Positions 7,963 through 17,343 of a stretch of 64,000 bases of DNA are shown in pieces. The notes under the pieces were generated by a model. The model was not told the origin of the DNA and did no database searches. It saw nothing but the letters and a program-made list of their open reading frames with translations. Position numbers and translations under genes: made by a program. Position 1 is the stretch's first letter. Each line of letters starts with the position of its first letter. The stretch is from Paenibacillus allorhizosphaerae (GTDB lineage Bacteria; Bacillota; Bacilli; Paenibacillales; NBRC-103111): contig NZ_CAJVCE010000010.1 in assembly GCF_910594985.1 (NCBI RefSeq), positions 62,001 to 126,000 of the forward strand, read 5' to 3'.

Positions 7963-9969
7963 TTATAATTTTTTCTGACTTTCAAATACGCTCGATTCCC
8001 GGTAATTGACGTCCAATCTAAGTTTGCCTGCAAGATTACGGTCGATGTCCCCTGCTTCATACATTTGTTGAATGGCGTTGCGCTCCGATTGAATCGCTTT
8101 AAGCTCCAGCTCTCTCCGCTTCAGGCCGGGCTTGATCTTCGATGCGCTCCAGTGCCTGTCGTTCTGAAGATCCAGCTCCAGCTCCCGGTAATCGGCAATA
8201 ACGGCGAGCGCCGTCCCCCGTCTATCTTCCGTTTCCGACTCCTTGATTCGTCGAATGGCAGCGTCGATCGCTTCAAGCTTTAATGCTTTATAGATGTCCC
8301 AGTCCGGATGTGACGGGGTCAAGATCCCTTCTTTCGCCTTGCGACCCTTGAAGAGCCGGCTCAAGGCCGACCAGGCCACAATCAGCAGCAGCTTGATCTT
8401 AAACCGGTTCGTCAAGATGAGCTCCATTCGGTTGAGCGACGTCTGGAACCGTTCCGCGAATGGCGGCGTAATCCGTTCCTCGCGCAGCCACCGCTCAGCG
8501 ACTTCGCGTTCCGCCTGCAAGGCGTCAAGGCGAATCGCGACGGCGGCTCTCCAGGCTTCTCCAATGTTCGAATGTCCTTCCAGCTTCGTATGCTGCAATC
8601 GCCGGGTGTAATTGGAGATCAGCTCGAGCGCTTCCCGCTTGTTAACATCGTCCATTTCCTCGCGAACGGTGCACAATCCGGCCTCCAGCACCCGAATGCG
8701 CGCCTTGCGCTCGTCTTTCTTCCGATTGCCGGCGTGAGCCCCGGTTTCTTCGGGCTTACGCGTAAGGAGCGGCAGGAATATGCTGGCTGAAACAAGCGTG
8801 AGCAAAATAACGCCGGCGCAAATGAACAAAATCAAGCTTCGTTCGGGAAACGGGCTGCCGCCTTGTATCACGATCGGGATCGAGAAAGCGGCCGCCAGCG
8901 TCAAGGCGCCGCGGACGCCGGAAAGCGCCGTCAGCAGCGCGGAGCGCACCTGCCGGTCGGTAACCCACACCCAGCAAAACCGCAGCAGCATGAGCACGAG
9001 CGTAATGATCAAGATGTAGCCGATCACTTGCCCGTTTCGGTACGAGGGGTCTTCCCATATTTTCGTCACGACGCCCGGGATTTCAAGCCCCAGCAAAATA
9101 AACACCAGACCGTTCAACGAAAACAAAATGACGGACCAGGTGCTGTCGGATACGATCCTGAGACGAAGCGACGCCGACTCCTCCATCCGGTCCCGCTCGA
9201 TCGCGTGAACGACCCCGGCCGCAACAACGGCAAGAATGCCCGATACATGGCATTCTTCGGCCGCCAAGTAAATGACGAACGGCGTAAGGATGATAATCAG
9301 CATATGCAAGGTCACGTCTTCTACGCCGAGCCGGCGCAGGAATACCCTGAGCCAAATGACGGCGAAACCGAGCAGCGCCCCGATCACGATCCCTCCGATG
9401 GCGATCACCACAAAACTGCCGATCGCCTTCGGCAGCGAGAATTGCCCCGTTACGGTCGCGGCGATGGCAAAGTTGAAGGCCACCAGACCGGAAGCGTCAT
9501 TCATCAGCGCCTCGCCTTCAAGCAGATGCATGATTTTGCCGGGCAGCTTCACCCTCCCCGATAACGAACCTACGGCTACCGCATCGGTCGGCGATAAGAT
9601 CGCCGCGAGCGCGAATGCGGCCGACAACGGGATGGCGGGAATGAGCCAGTGAATAAACGGGCCCGCAATCAAAACGGTAGTAAACACGAGTCCCAGCGCC
9701 AGCAGCAGGATGTAAGCCCGAAGCTTCCACAACTCCTCGCGCGGCGTCATTTTTCCGTCATTGAAGAGCAACGGCGCAATGAACAAGACGAGGAACAGCT
9801 CCGGGTTCAATGGCACATGATGCAGCCCCGGCAAATAAGCCGCAACGACGCCGAGCGCAATCTGGATCAGTGGGACGGGAATGAAAGGCACGAAACGTTG
9901 GATTACATTGGAAATGGCAATGAGCACAAGCAGCGCCAGCACCATGAGCAGCAGTTCCATACAAGCCAT
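7963..9969 (-). CDS. CPA1-family Na+/H+ antiporter (NhaP-type) with long cytoplasmic tail
   Basis: A cation/proton antiporter of about 668 residues. Roughly a dozen hydrophobic segments fill residues 1-410; the LSPTDAVAVG segment and the GEALMNDASGLVAF segment (Asn-Asp ion-binding pair) are the hallmark of the CPA1 exchangers. A hydrophilic tail of about 250 residues follows, rich in Arg, Glu and Leu, probably a regulatory or oligomerising domain. It would export Na+ (or K+) in exchange for protons and help pH and salt homeostasis. The start chosen is the ATG four bases after AAGGAG; a second ATG three codons later and a longer frame are possible. The gene stands alone with a terminator downstream. 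Confidence 0.9.
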   Translation of the reverse strand: MACMELLLMVLALLVLIAISNVIQRFVPFIPVPLIQIALGVVAAYLPGLHHVPLNPELFLVLFIAPLLFNDGKMTPREELWKLRAYILLLALGLVFTTVLIAGPFIHWLIPAIPLSAAFALAAILSPTDAVAVGSLSGRVKLPGKIMHLLEGEALMNDASGLVAFNFAIAATVTGQFSLPKAIGSFVVIAIGGIVIGALLGFAVIWLRVFLRRLGVEDVTLHMLIIILTPFVIYLAAEECHVSGILAVVAAGVVHAIERDRMEESASLRLRIVSDSTWSVILFSLNGLVFILLGLEIPGVVTKIWEDPSYRNGQVIGYILIITLVLMLLRFCWVWVTDRQVRSALLTALSGVRGALTLAAAFSIPIVIQGGSPFPERSLILFICAGVILLTLVSASIFLPLLTRKPEETGAHAGNRKKDERKARIRVLEAGLCTVREEMDDVNKREALELISNYTRRLQHTKLEGHSNIGEAWRAAVAIRLDALQAEREVAERWLREERITPPFAERFQTSLNRMELILTNRFKIKLLLIVAWSALSRLFKGRKAKEGILTPSHPDWDIYKALKLEAIDAAIRRIKESETEDRRGTALAVIADYRELELDLQNDRHWSASKIKPGLKRRELELKAIQSERNAIQQMYEAGDIDRNLAGKLRLDVNYRESSVFESQKKL

Positions 9970-10075
9970 CCAGCTCCTTACTCGGGTTATCCCGTTCAAT
10001 ATGATCCATGTTTAGTTAGCATCTCCAAACGTGCAAAAAAAAGCCGGATCCTCGCTCGGGCAAACGGAATAAAAA

Positions 10076-10107
10076 CGGCAAAAGCCCCCGCAGTCGGACT
10101 GCAGGGG
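10076..10107 (-). terminator. minus-strand terminator of the 61-residue membrane protein gene
   Basis: On the minus strand CCCCTGCAGT and ACTGCGGGGG pair around CCG, followed by CTTTTGCCGTTTTT. It stands 20 bases after the stop codon of the small membrane protein gene. Confidence 0.75.
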
Positions 10108-10126
10108 TGAAATTACATGAACGTGA

Positions 10127-10312
10127 TTAATATTTCATCCACATCTTACGAACGCCGTGAACCACGAAAGCACCGGAGAATACAATCATTGAGACCACGC
10201 CTAGCAAGTCGAGGACTGGATCCAAGCTGGACAAAATGGTGCCGGCAACCGGGGTTTCGATCAATGCGTAACCCCCGACAAGCCCGCCCAAATAGGTTAG
10301 AAATTTATCCAT
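10127..10312 (-). CDS. small two-helix membrane protein
   Basis: A 61-residue protein with two hydrophobic segments (about 5-25 and 34-53) and a basic end (HGVRKMWMKY), giving a hairpin in the membrane. The ribosome binding site AGGAGGT is near perfect, eight bases from the ATG, and a terminator follows, so this is very likely a true single gene. Size and shape recall small holin-like or stress-related membrane proteins, but no family is recognised. A gap of about 300 bases to the next plus-strand gene holds only a putative promoter. Confidence 0.7.
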   Translation of the reverse strand: MDKFLTYLGGLVGGYALIETPVAGTILSSLDPVLDLLGVVSMIVFSGAFVVHGVRKMWMKY

Positions 10313-10555
10313 ATCGCCACCTCCTATCCTTCTATAGCAATATACTATGAAAGAAGAACAAGAGTTGTCATGGACAAAGCTCCAAATTTACGCAATTCGG
10401 TTCAAATGTCCATCATTTTGGGGGTCATGCCCGCCGCTGCAGATATGAAATCGATTTCGGATGCGAAATAATCGGGTTTCACATAAAAAGGAACCGAAAC
10501 ATTATGTAAACGACTTCATACGGGCCGTAACGGGTTATTTTTTGCCATTTATCGG

Positions 10556-10585
10556 TTGGACAGTACAAGGAAAGACGTGGATAAT
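10556..10585 (+). promoter_or_regulatory. putative sigma-A promoter of the two-gene ABC exporter operon
   Basis: TTGGAC and GATAAT are separated by 18 bases. If used, transcription would start near 10592, too close to the first possible TTG start at 10597, which favours the later TTG at 10627. The rest of the gap back to 10313 shows nothing recognisable. Confidence 0.4.
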
Positions 10586-10626
10586 GGGGGAAGACATTGA
10601 CAGAAAGACAGAAAGAGGGAATCGGA

Positions 10627-12417
10627 TTGGAACGAGACGATCGGGATCGCGAATGGACTGATGAAGCGGATCCGAAAAAAAGCCGGTGGCACTATTTCGG
10701 CGTCTACACGTGGCTTCTTTCGTTTATGAAGCCGTACGCATGGCAAATGACGCTGTTTATTATTTTCGGTCTCGTCATTTCCTTGTCGCAGATGGGCATT
10801 TTCCGCGTTCTGCAGTATATTATCGATCATATCATCACGGCCAAAGATTTGGAAAAATTCCGCTTTATCGTCCTGGTGCTGATCGGCGTGCTCGTCTGCA
10901 TGTTCGGCGCGATGGCCGCCAACAACCTGCTCTCCCGGCTCGTCCGCGAGAAAGCGTCCCGCGACCTGCAGTATGCCTGTATGAAGCAGCTTCGCCGGCT
11001 CGGCTTCGCTTATTACGAAAAGCACGGCGTCGGCGAAACGTTATCTCTACTGAACACGGACGTCTCCTCGGTACAAGGGATTTACCAGAAGCATTTTCCG
11101 AGCCTCGTCAATAACGGATTGATGATGTTCGTCGCGCTCGGCTTTGTCGTCCACACGAACGCGAAGCTGTTTCTGGTGACCGTCCCATGCGTGTTCCTCT
11201 ACTATTTGATCGGGCCGTATTTTACGAAAAAATCTTCCTACTGGGGAAAAGTGAGCAAAGACCGGCGGACGGAATGGAACCGGAAAATATACGAGAGTAT
11301 CTCGGGGCTTACGGAAATGAGAGCGCACCAGCGGGAAGCGTGGGATTTGGAACGGTACGAAGCAAAGCACGAGCATTTCAACGTAAGCCAGAAAAAACAA
11401 TACGCTTACCGGAGCGTTCGCGTCATCGCCAGACAGCTGTCATCGCTCGCGGGCATGCTGGTCATGTTCACGTACGGCGCCTACTTGAATCGGATGGGCT
11501 CCCTTACGGTCGGAGAATTTGTCGCGTTCGTCATGTACTATCAGATGATGAATCAGCAATCGGCCCAAATCGTATCGATTCTCGTCGATCAGAGCCTGCT
11601 GCTGCATCAGGGCGAGAAAATTAAGGAATTCATGGAGCTCGAGCCCGATGTGAAGGAGCCGGAATCGCCGGTGCTGCTGCGCAAAGTTCGCGGCGAGTTA
11701 AGCTTCCGGAACGTCCACTTCAGCTACGGCAGCCGGGACATTTTGCACGGGTTCGACCTCCAGGTCCGCGCCGGGGAACGGATCGCTTTGGTCGGCCCGA
11801 GCGGCAACGGCAAATCGACGATCCTCAAACTGATCGGGCGGTTTTACGATCCGTGCGACGGCGAGTTGGCGTTGGACGGCGTGCCGCTGAAACAATTGCC
11901 GCTATCACAAATTCGGGATAGCATCGGCTACGTATTTCAAGAAACGTATTTATTCGGCGCTTCCATTCGCGAGAACATCCGTTTCGGGTATCCCGACGCC
12001 AGCGAGGAGCAGGTCGTCGAAGCGGCCAAGGCCGCCAATGCGCATGAGTTCATTATGAAGCTGAAGGACGGCTACGACACGCTCGTCGGGGAACGAGGCG
12101 TCAAGCTGTCCGGCGGCCAGCGGCAGCGCCTCTCGATTGCGCGCATGTTTATTAAAAATCCGAAAATCATTTTGCTCGACGAAGCGACGTCCGCCTTGGA
12201 CAACGTGAGCGAAATCGAGGTACTGAAGGCGCTCGACAACTTGATGCAAGGACGTACGACCGTTACGGTCGCTCACCGGATCTCCACCGTCCGGCACTAT
12301 GACCGCATCGTCGTGGTCAAGGACGGCATCGCGGCGGAGGAAGGAAGCTATCAGGAGCTGCTCGGCGGCAGGGGCTGGCTGTATGAGCTCGAAGGCAGAA
12401 TGCTAACAGGCGGTTAA
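10627..12417 (+). CDS. ABC exporter half-transporter, first of a pair
   Basis: A fused membrane-ATPase ABC exporter of about 596 residues. The membrane domain covers about 20-320, the ATPase about 350-590, with Walker A GPSGNGKST, signature LSGGQRQRLSIARM, Walker B IILLDEATSALD and H-loop VAHRIST all canonical. It is followed after 18 bases by a second gene of the same kind, so the two probably form a heterodimeric exporter of the BmrCD/LmrCD sort, expelling drugs, peptides or lipids; the substrate is unknown. No ATG is available: I chose the TTG preceded by AGAGGGA, while another in-frame TTG 30 bases upstream, behind GGGGGAAG, is possible. Confidence 0.9.
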   Translation: MERDDRDREWTDEADPKKSRWHYFGVYTWLLSFMKPYAWQMTLFIIFGLVISLSQMGIFRVLQYIIDHIITAKDLEKFRFIVLVLIGVLVCMFGAMAANNLLSRLVREKASRDLQYACMKQLRRLGFAYYEKHGVGETLSLLNTDVSSVQGIYQKHFPSLVNNGLMMFVALGFVVHTNAKLFLVTVPCVFLYYLIGPYFTKKSSYWGKVSKDRRTEWNRKIYESISGLTEMRAHQREAWDLERYEAKHEHFNVSQKKQYAYRSVRVIARQLSSLAGMLVMFTYGAYLNRMGSLTVGEFVAFVMYYQMMNQQSAQIVSILVDQSLLLHQGEKIKEFMELEPDVKEPESPVLLRKVRGELSFRNVHFSYGSRDILHGFDLQVRAGERIALVGPSGNGKSTILKLIGRFYDPCDGELALDGVPLKQLPLSQIRDSIGYVFQETYLFGASIRENIRFGYPDASEEQVVEAAKAANAHEFIMKLKDGYDTLVGERGVKLSGGQRQRLSIARMFIKNPKIILLDEATSALDNVSEIEVLKALDNLMQGRTTVTVAHRISTVRHYDRIVVVKDGIAAEEGSYQELLGGRGWLYELEGRMLTGG

Positions 12418-12435
12418 CGGAAGAAGGAGTGGCCG

Positions 12436-14154
12436 ATGAATACGTTCAAATGGATATGGGGTTATCTTTATCAAACCCGGGCGATGATTTTGCTCGGCGT
12501 CGGCGTGCTTACGCTGCAGCAGCTTGTGCAAATTATGGCCCAGGGCTCACAAAAGTTTTTGATCGACGATGTGCTCATCGGCAAAGAGTACGGGAAGCTC
12601 TCCTGGGTGCTCCTCTATCTCGCTTCGACGAGCCTGGTCAGCTACGGATTGAACTGGTGGGGCAACTACTTGACGCGCGTCAACCAGCTGACCTTGCACC
12701 GCCGCATGGGCAGCAGCCTGATGGCCGTGATCCAGCGCAAGCCCGTCGCGGAAATTCAAAATCAGCGCACGGCGAAGTGGGTGCAATATTTCACCAGCGA
12801 CATTCAGCAGGTCACCGATTTCTTGTCCCGCGACCTGGCCAAAGGCGTACAGCAAGTAGCGGCCACGCTGTTCCTCATCGGCATCATCGCTTGGGCGAGC
12901 CCAGTCATTCTCATCCTCGTCGTCATCTTCAGCGTCGTCTATATCGGACTCGGCCGTTATTTCGGCCCGATCATGCGCAGACAGACAAGGGAAATGCAGG
13001 AGAAGCGCGGCGACCTGCTCGTCAAAATCGAGGAAGGAATCGCTTCCACTCGCGAGGTGATTGCCTACAACCGGATGGAATGGGAAGAAAAAAACTTCCG
13101 CAGCGCTTTCGCCGCTTTCTTCGACAAAGTGATGCAGAACGGCAAAATGTCGAATACGCAGCTACTGCTCAGCAACAGCACCCAATGGATCGGCAGGCTC
13201 GGAGTGCTCATTATCGGCGGATACGAGGTTATTCAAGGCAGTGCGACGCTCGGAATGTTCGTCGTCGTCTATCAATATTCGAACCAGCTGTTCTCCAATT
13301 TTCAAAACGTATTTAATTTCTTCATGAATTTATCCGGGCGCATGGCTTATGTCGACCGGGTGAAAGGGCTGTTCGAGCAGGAGCAATCCCCTGGCGGCAC
13401 GAAGAAGCTGACGGGAGCGGTGCGCAGCATCCGCTTCGATCAAGTCTCGTTCGCTTATTCGGAAGAAAGCCGCAGTGTGCTGAACCAGCTCAGCCTTGTG
13501 CTGGAAACGGGCCGCAAAATCGCGATCGTCGGCACGAGCGGCGGCGGCAAGTCGACCATTGCGCAACTGCTGCTGCGCTTCTTCGAACCGACGCAGGGCG
13601 CCATCCGGGTCAACGGCAAGCGTTTAAGCGAAATTCGAATGGACGACTGGATGAGCCGCATTTCCGTCGTGTTTCAAGAGCCTTTCCTGCTGCCCGACAC
13701 GGTCCGTAACAATCTGCTGCTCGGACGGGAACATATTTCGGAGGAACAGTTGACCGAAGCATGCCGGATCGCACAAATCCACGATTTCATCGAATCGCTC
13801 GATCAAGGATACGACACGATTATCGGGGAACGCGGCTATACGCTTTCGGGCGGTCAGCGCCAGCGGCTTGCAATCGCGCGGGCGATCGTCGGCGATCCGG
13901 AAATTTTACTGCTCGACGAAGCGACATCGGCGCTCGATATGGAAACGGAACGGCTGATGCAGGAGGAGCTGGATCGGATTCGGGAAGGCCGCACCACGAT
14001 CATTATCGCGCATCGGCTATCCACAATCCGCAACGCGGACGTTATTCTCGTCATGGACCAAGGGCGGCTCGCCGAGCATGGGACCCATGAAGAATTGATG
14101 GCTTCGGGGGACATTTACAAGCGATTGGTCGCTTCCATGGCGGAAGCTTCCTGA
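12436..14154 (+). CDS. ABC exporter half-transporter, second of a pair
   Basis: A 572-residue fused ABC exporter. The membrane domain is at about 10-300, the ATPase at about 330-565, with Walker A GTSGGGKST, signature LSGGQRQRLAIARA, Walker B ILLLDEATSALD and H-loop IAHRLST. Both members of the pair therefore keep a catalytic Glu and normal signature, unlike many heterodimeric exporters with one degenerate site. GAAGGAG lies ahead of the ATG. It is cotranscribed with the preceding gene. A gap of 65 bases, with no clear hairpin, separates it from the YkgJ-like gene. Confidence 0.92.
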   Translation: MNTFKWIWGYLYQTRAMILLGVGVLTLQQLVQIMAQGSQKFLIDDVLIGKEYGKLSWVLLYLASTSLVSYGLNWWGNYLTRVNQLTLHRRMGSSLMAVIQRKPVAEIQNQRTAKWVQYFTSDIQQVTDFLSRDLAKGVQQVAATLFLIGIIAWASPVILILVVIFSVVYIGLGRYFGPIMRRQTREMQEKRGDLLVKIEEGIASTREVIAYNRMEWEEKNFRSAFAAFFDKVMQNGKMSNTQLLLSNSTQWIGRLGVLIIGGYEVIQGSATLGMFVVVYQYSNQLFSNFQNVFNFFMNLSGRMAYVDRVKGLFEQEQSPGGTKKLTGAVRSIRFDQVSFAYSEESRSVLNQLSLVLETGRKIAIVGTSGGGKSTIAQLLLRFFEPTQGAIRVNGKRLSEIRMDDWMSRISVVFQEPFLLPDTVRNNLLLGREHISEEQLTEACRIAQIHDFIESLDQGYDTIIGERGYTLSGGQRQRLAIARAIVGDPEILLLDEATSALDMETERLMQEELDRIREGRTTIIIAHRLSTIRNADVILVMDQGRLAEHGTHEELMASGDIYKRLVASMAEAS

Positions 14155-14219
14155 GTGAGGGGAACGAGCGAGGTTCCGGGGCTGCTGCACTGAAAAGAAG
14201 CAGTAATCTATTAAAGAAC

Positions 14220-14537
14220 GTGTCACGCCCAAAAGGGGGACTGTTTATCCTGGATTGCCGTATCGGCTGTGCCGCTTGCTGCATTGTCATATCCATCTCC
14301 TCTCCGATCCCCGGCATGCCGGAAGGCAAGCCTGCCGGCGTCCCCTGCGTGCAGCTGACGGCGGACGGACGATGCGGCTTGTTCAGCAAGCCCGAACGTC
14401 CGGCGGTTTGCCGCGGTCTGACTCCATCCGCAGACATGTGCGGAGCGACAAGCGAAGAAGCGTTCGCGATATTGGAAGTTCTCGAGCAAGCAACCGCCCC
14501 TTCCCCTCGCAGCAAGCCTACTCGCGATGCTCACTAG
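14220..14537 (+). CDS. YkgJ-family cysteine cluster protein
   Basis: A small protein (up to 105 residues) of the YkgJ/CxxCxxCC family, thought to chelate zinc or iron. The family pattern is plain: DCRIGCAACC near the start, then SISSPIPGMPEGKPAG, CVQL, RCGLF and ERPAVCRGL with PSADMCG. The start is uncertain. The GTG taken here has no ribosome binding site, whereas AAGGGGG stands ten bases before a CTG that would make the protein begin directly at DCRIGC, as in short homologues. The gene converges on the PAS kinase gene. Its role here is unknown. Confidence 0.85.
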   Translation: MSRPKGGLFILDCRIGCAACCIVISISSPIPGMPEGKPAGVPCVQLTADGRCGLFSKPERPAVCRGLTPSADMCGATSEEAFAILEVLEQATAPSPRSKPTRDAH

Positions 14538-14551
14538 CAGAGCGCGCCTCC

Positions 14552-15997
14552 TCAACGATAACACGGAAGCTCGATCGTAACCGTAGTTCCTTGTCCGACC
14601 GTGCTTGCGATCGATATGTTCCCCTTATGCGCTTCGACAATACGCTGGCATACCATCAGGCCGAGTCCTGTTCCGGTGCTCTTCGTGGAGTAGAACGGCT
14701 CGCCCAATTGAGGCAGCTTGTCTTCGGGAATGCCTGCTCCTTGATCGGCGACTCGGATGACTGCACGTTCATCGCTCACCACTTCGAGAGAGATGGTGAC
14801 GATGCCTCCGCTCAACATGGCCTCTATCGCATTTTTGACAAGATTGATGACCACTTGTTTGATCTGGTTCGGTTCGCACGGAATTAGCCGTGCAACCCCT
14901 TTTGTCTCCAGCTGTATATCTACGTTGTACAGCATCGCCTGCGGCTGCATGAACTTGATGACGCTATCCAGCAATGATTGCAAATTACATGCCGAATAGG
15001 TTACGGCATGCGGCTTAGCTATCGTCATGAACTCGTTCACGATCGAATTGATCCGATCGAGTTCCTCCAGCATAATTTCCGTATAAGGCGTGTCTTTCGC
15101 CCGCAACAGCTGAATAAAGCCTTTCAGCGAGGTCAGCGGATTTCGAATTTCATGCGCTACACCTGCAGCCAATTGGCCTATGATGGACAGCTTCTCCGAC
15201 CTGCGAACCCATTCTTCCTCTTTTTTCCGGTCGGTCATATCGCGAATCACGGTTTGAATTAACGGGAATCCCATTTGTTTATGGACATAGATCGACGACA
15301 CCTCGACATCCAACACGGTATCGTCAATTCGCTTCAGCTTGATTTCCAAAAATTCCGAACATTCATCCGATTGTACGATATGGTTGAAACGATCCTGCAA
15401 AACCGGGAAGTCGGAGGTATCGAAAAACTCCATCAGCGATCGTCCCATAATATCTTCGCTGCAGCTTCCGCCCAGCAGCTTGTAGCCTGCATCGTTTACG
15501 AAATGGATAATACCGTCCCGGTGCAAAACGATCGCTTCCGGCGACAGCTTCAGCACGCGTCTGAACTGCCGTTCCCGCTCCATCAGCCTCGATTCGGCAC
15601 GTTTGCGGTCCGTAATATCCCTTTCCACGCCGACAAAAGCAACCACGTTTCCCCGTTCGTCTTTAATCGGAGAAATCGTTACGCTCGCATAAAAGGTACT
15701 GCCGCCGTTCCTTAATTTGATCGTTTCCACGCCGGCGTACGGCTCGCCTTCCGCAATGCGTTTGTACAACCGCAACACTTCTTCTTTCTGATCCTCGGGA
15801 GTCATGGGCAGCACTTTGCCGATGACCTCTTCCTTGGCCCAACCGTGCAGTTCTTCAAACTTCCTGTTTACATCCAATACCGTGCCGTCAAGATTCACAA
15901 CTACAATGCTGTCCGATGTGAGGTTCATAAAGGAATCCATCAGTTGCTTCGTTCTCAATAAGCTGATTGTCTCGTCTCTGGTTAATTGGAGGTCCAT
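14552..15997 (-). CDS. orphan PAS-PAS sensor histidine kinase (sporulation-kinase-like)
   Basis: A 481-residue soluble kinase with no membrane helix. Two PAS domains (about 15-130 and 145-260) are followed by the dimerisation/phosphoacceptor domain with the H-box GVAHEIRNPLTSLKG near 280 and the ATP-binding domain with N-box NLVKNAIEAM, G1 DQGAGIP and G2 GTGLGLMV. There is no response-regulator gene next door, and the domain order matches KinA/KinE-type kinases that feed the Spo0F-Spo0B-Spo0A phosphorelay; that assignment is inference. A very similar orphan kinase is encoded near 45 kb. The binding site before the ATG is weak (GGTGAAG). The divergent gap of 230 bases to the next gene is AT-rich and likely holds both promoters. 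Confidence 0.88.
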   Translation of the reverse strand: MDLQLTRDETISLLRTKQLMDSFMNLTSDSIVVVNLDGTVLDVNRKFEELHGWAKEEVIGKVLPMTPEDQKEEVLRLYKRIAEGEPYAGVETIKLRNGGSTFYASVTISPIKDERGNVVAFVGVERDITDRKRAESRLMERERQFRRVLKLSPEAIVLHRDGIIHFVNDAGYKLLGGSCSEDIMGRSLMEFFDTSDFPVLQDRFNHIVQSDECSEFLEIKLKRIDDTVLDVEVSSIYVHKQMGFPLIQTVIRDMTDRKKEEEWVRRSEKLSIIGQLAAGVAHEIRNPLTSLKGFIQLLRAKDTPYTEIMLEELDRINSIVNEFMTIAKPHAVTYSACNLQSLLDSVIKFMQPQAMLYNVDIQLETKGVARLIPCEPNQIKQVVINLVKNAIEAMLSGGIVTISLEVVSDERAVIRVADQGAGIPEDKLPQLGEPFYSTKSTGTGLGLMVCQRIVEAHKGNISIASTVGQGTTVTIELPCYR

Positions 15998-16227
15998 TCG
16001 TCTTCACCGTCTGGTTGTTATTTTTGTATAGTAGCTTAATAAGTTAGTACTTCACCGCATCTTTTCCATTCCCTTTATTTTTCGAGCTGAAAATGTCGTT
16101 TTCATTTATTAATTTTTATTGATATTTAGTTTACCTAAATAAACTGCGGCCAAACTCTTCCCATCGTCTCCTATTATTTTTATAATGGTTAATGGAACGG
16201 AAATCGACAAGCCAGGGAGGCGTTAAC

Positions 16228-17169
16228 ATGCAATATCGAAAGCTCGGAAATAGCGGACTCAAAGTCAGCGAGATCAGTTTGGGCAGCTGGCTGACATACG
16301 GCGGCTACGTAGCCGAAGACAATGCCGTCCGGTCGATTGAACAAGCCTATGAATTGGGCGTCAATTTCTTTGACACCGCCAATATGTACGAGAGAGGCGA
16401 AGCGGAGAAGGTCATGGGCAAAGCGCTGTCCTCCTACCCTCGGGAATCGTACGTGCTGGCCACGAAAGTGTTTAATAAAATGGGCGAAGGCCCCAATGAC
16501 CGCGGTCTGTCCCGCAAACACATCATGGAGCAGTGCGACGCCAGTCTGAAACGGCTCGGCGCGGATTATATCGATATTTACTACTGTCACCGCTACGACC
16601 CGGAAACGCCGCTCGAAGAAACGCTTCGCGCGCTCGACGATCTCGTATCGCAAGGCAAGGTGCTGTATATCGGGGTCAGCGAATGGACGCCGGCTCAGAT
16701 CGTGGAAGCTTATGCGATTGCCGACAAGCTGCTGCTCGATAAAATAATCGTGAATCAGCCGGTTTACAACATGTTCAACCGTTACATAGAAAAGGAAATT
16801 ATCCCTGTCGGGAAAGCCAAAGGCTTCGGACAGGTCGTATTCTCGCCGCTCGCTCAAGGCCTCCTTACCGGAAAATACCGTCTCGGCCAGCCGGTCCCGC
16901 AGGATAGCCGCGCCGCCAGCAAAAATTGGGACGAGAAGCGGTTGAACGAAAAGTCGCTGCAAAAGATCGAGCGGTTGTCCGTCATCGCGGACGAACTCGG
17001 TGTCAAGCTTTCCCAGCTGGCTATCTCCTGGATTCTCCGGCAGGATAACGTCGCGAGTGCCCTGGTAGGCGCAAGCCGTCCGGAGCAAGTCGTGGAAAAT
17101 TGCGGAGCGGTCGGCTTGAAGCTGTCCGATGACGTGCTGAGTACCATCGAAGAAATATTGCAAGGATAG
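16228..17169 (+). CDS. aldo/keto reductase (potassium-channel beta-subunit-like)
   Basis: A 313-residue NAD(P)H-dependent oxidoreductase with the TIM-barrel AKR fold. The catalytic tetrad is visible: Asp and Tyr in FFDTANMYERGEAE (about 48 and 53), Lys in VLATKVF (about 80) and His in YYCHRYD (about 122). The cofactor-binding end, including SALVGASRPEQVVEN, is near 275-290. It reduces aldehydes or ketones; the substrate is not predictable. GGAGGC lies before the ATG chosen; the open frame runs 12 codons further upstream without a good binding site. A terminator follows, shared with the convergent ABC operon. Confidence 0.92.
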   Translation: MQYRKLGNSGLKVSEISLGSWLTYGGYVAEDNAVRSIEQAYELGVNFFDTANMYERGEAEKVMGKALSSYPRESYVLATKVFNKMGEGPNDRGLSRKHIMEQCDASLKRLGADYIDIYYCHRYDPETPLEETLRALDDLVSQGKVLYIGVSEWTPAQIVEAYAIADKLLLDKIIVNQPVYNMFNRYIEKEIIPVGKAKGFGQVVFSPLAQGLLTGKYRLGQPVPQDSRAASKNWDEKRLNEKSLQKIERLSVIADELGVKLSQLAISWILRQDNVASALVGASRPEQVVENCGAVGLKLSDDVLSTIEEILQG

Positions 17170-17202
17170 CCTGTGATCCGGCCAAACGGCCGTGAAACGG
17201 AA

Positions 17203-17250
17203 AACGAGCATCTCTAACCACTCCAGGTGGTTTGAGGTGCTCGTTCTTGT
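17203..17250. terminator. bidirectional terminator between reductase and ABC importer genes
   Basis: AACGAGCATCTC pairs with GAGGTGCTCGTT (one G-U pair), and an inner stem AACCA/TGGTT extends it. A-rich sequence lies on one side and CTTGTTTTC on the other. Confidence 0.75.
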
Positions 17251-17343
17251 TTTCGTTTTCGTTTGGTTGTCTTCCGGCTCCGTGCTATTCGGAACAGCTC
17301 CGTTCGAATTCGGGCAGCCGGTCCCGAACGAGCTCGCGATCGG

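Noticed and set aside
10597..10626. Longer TTG start for the first ABC exporter of the pair
   Set aside because: Possible, but it would leave only about five bases of leader from the best promoter; the TTG at 10627 has its own AGAGGGA site.
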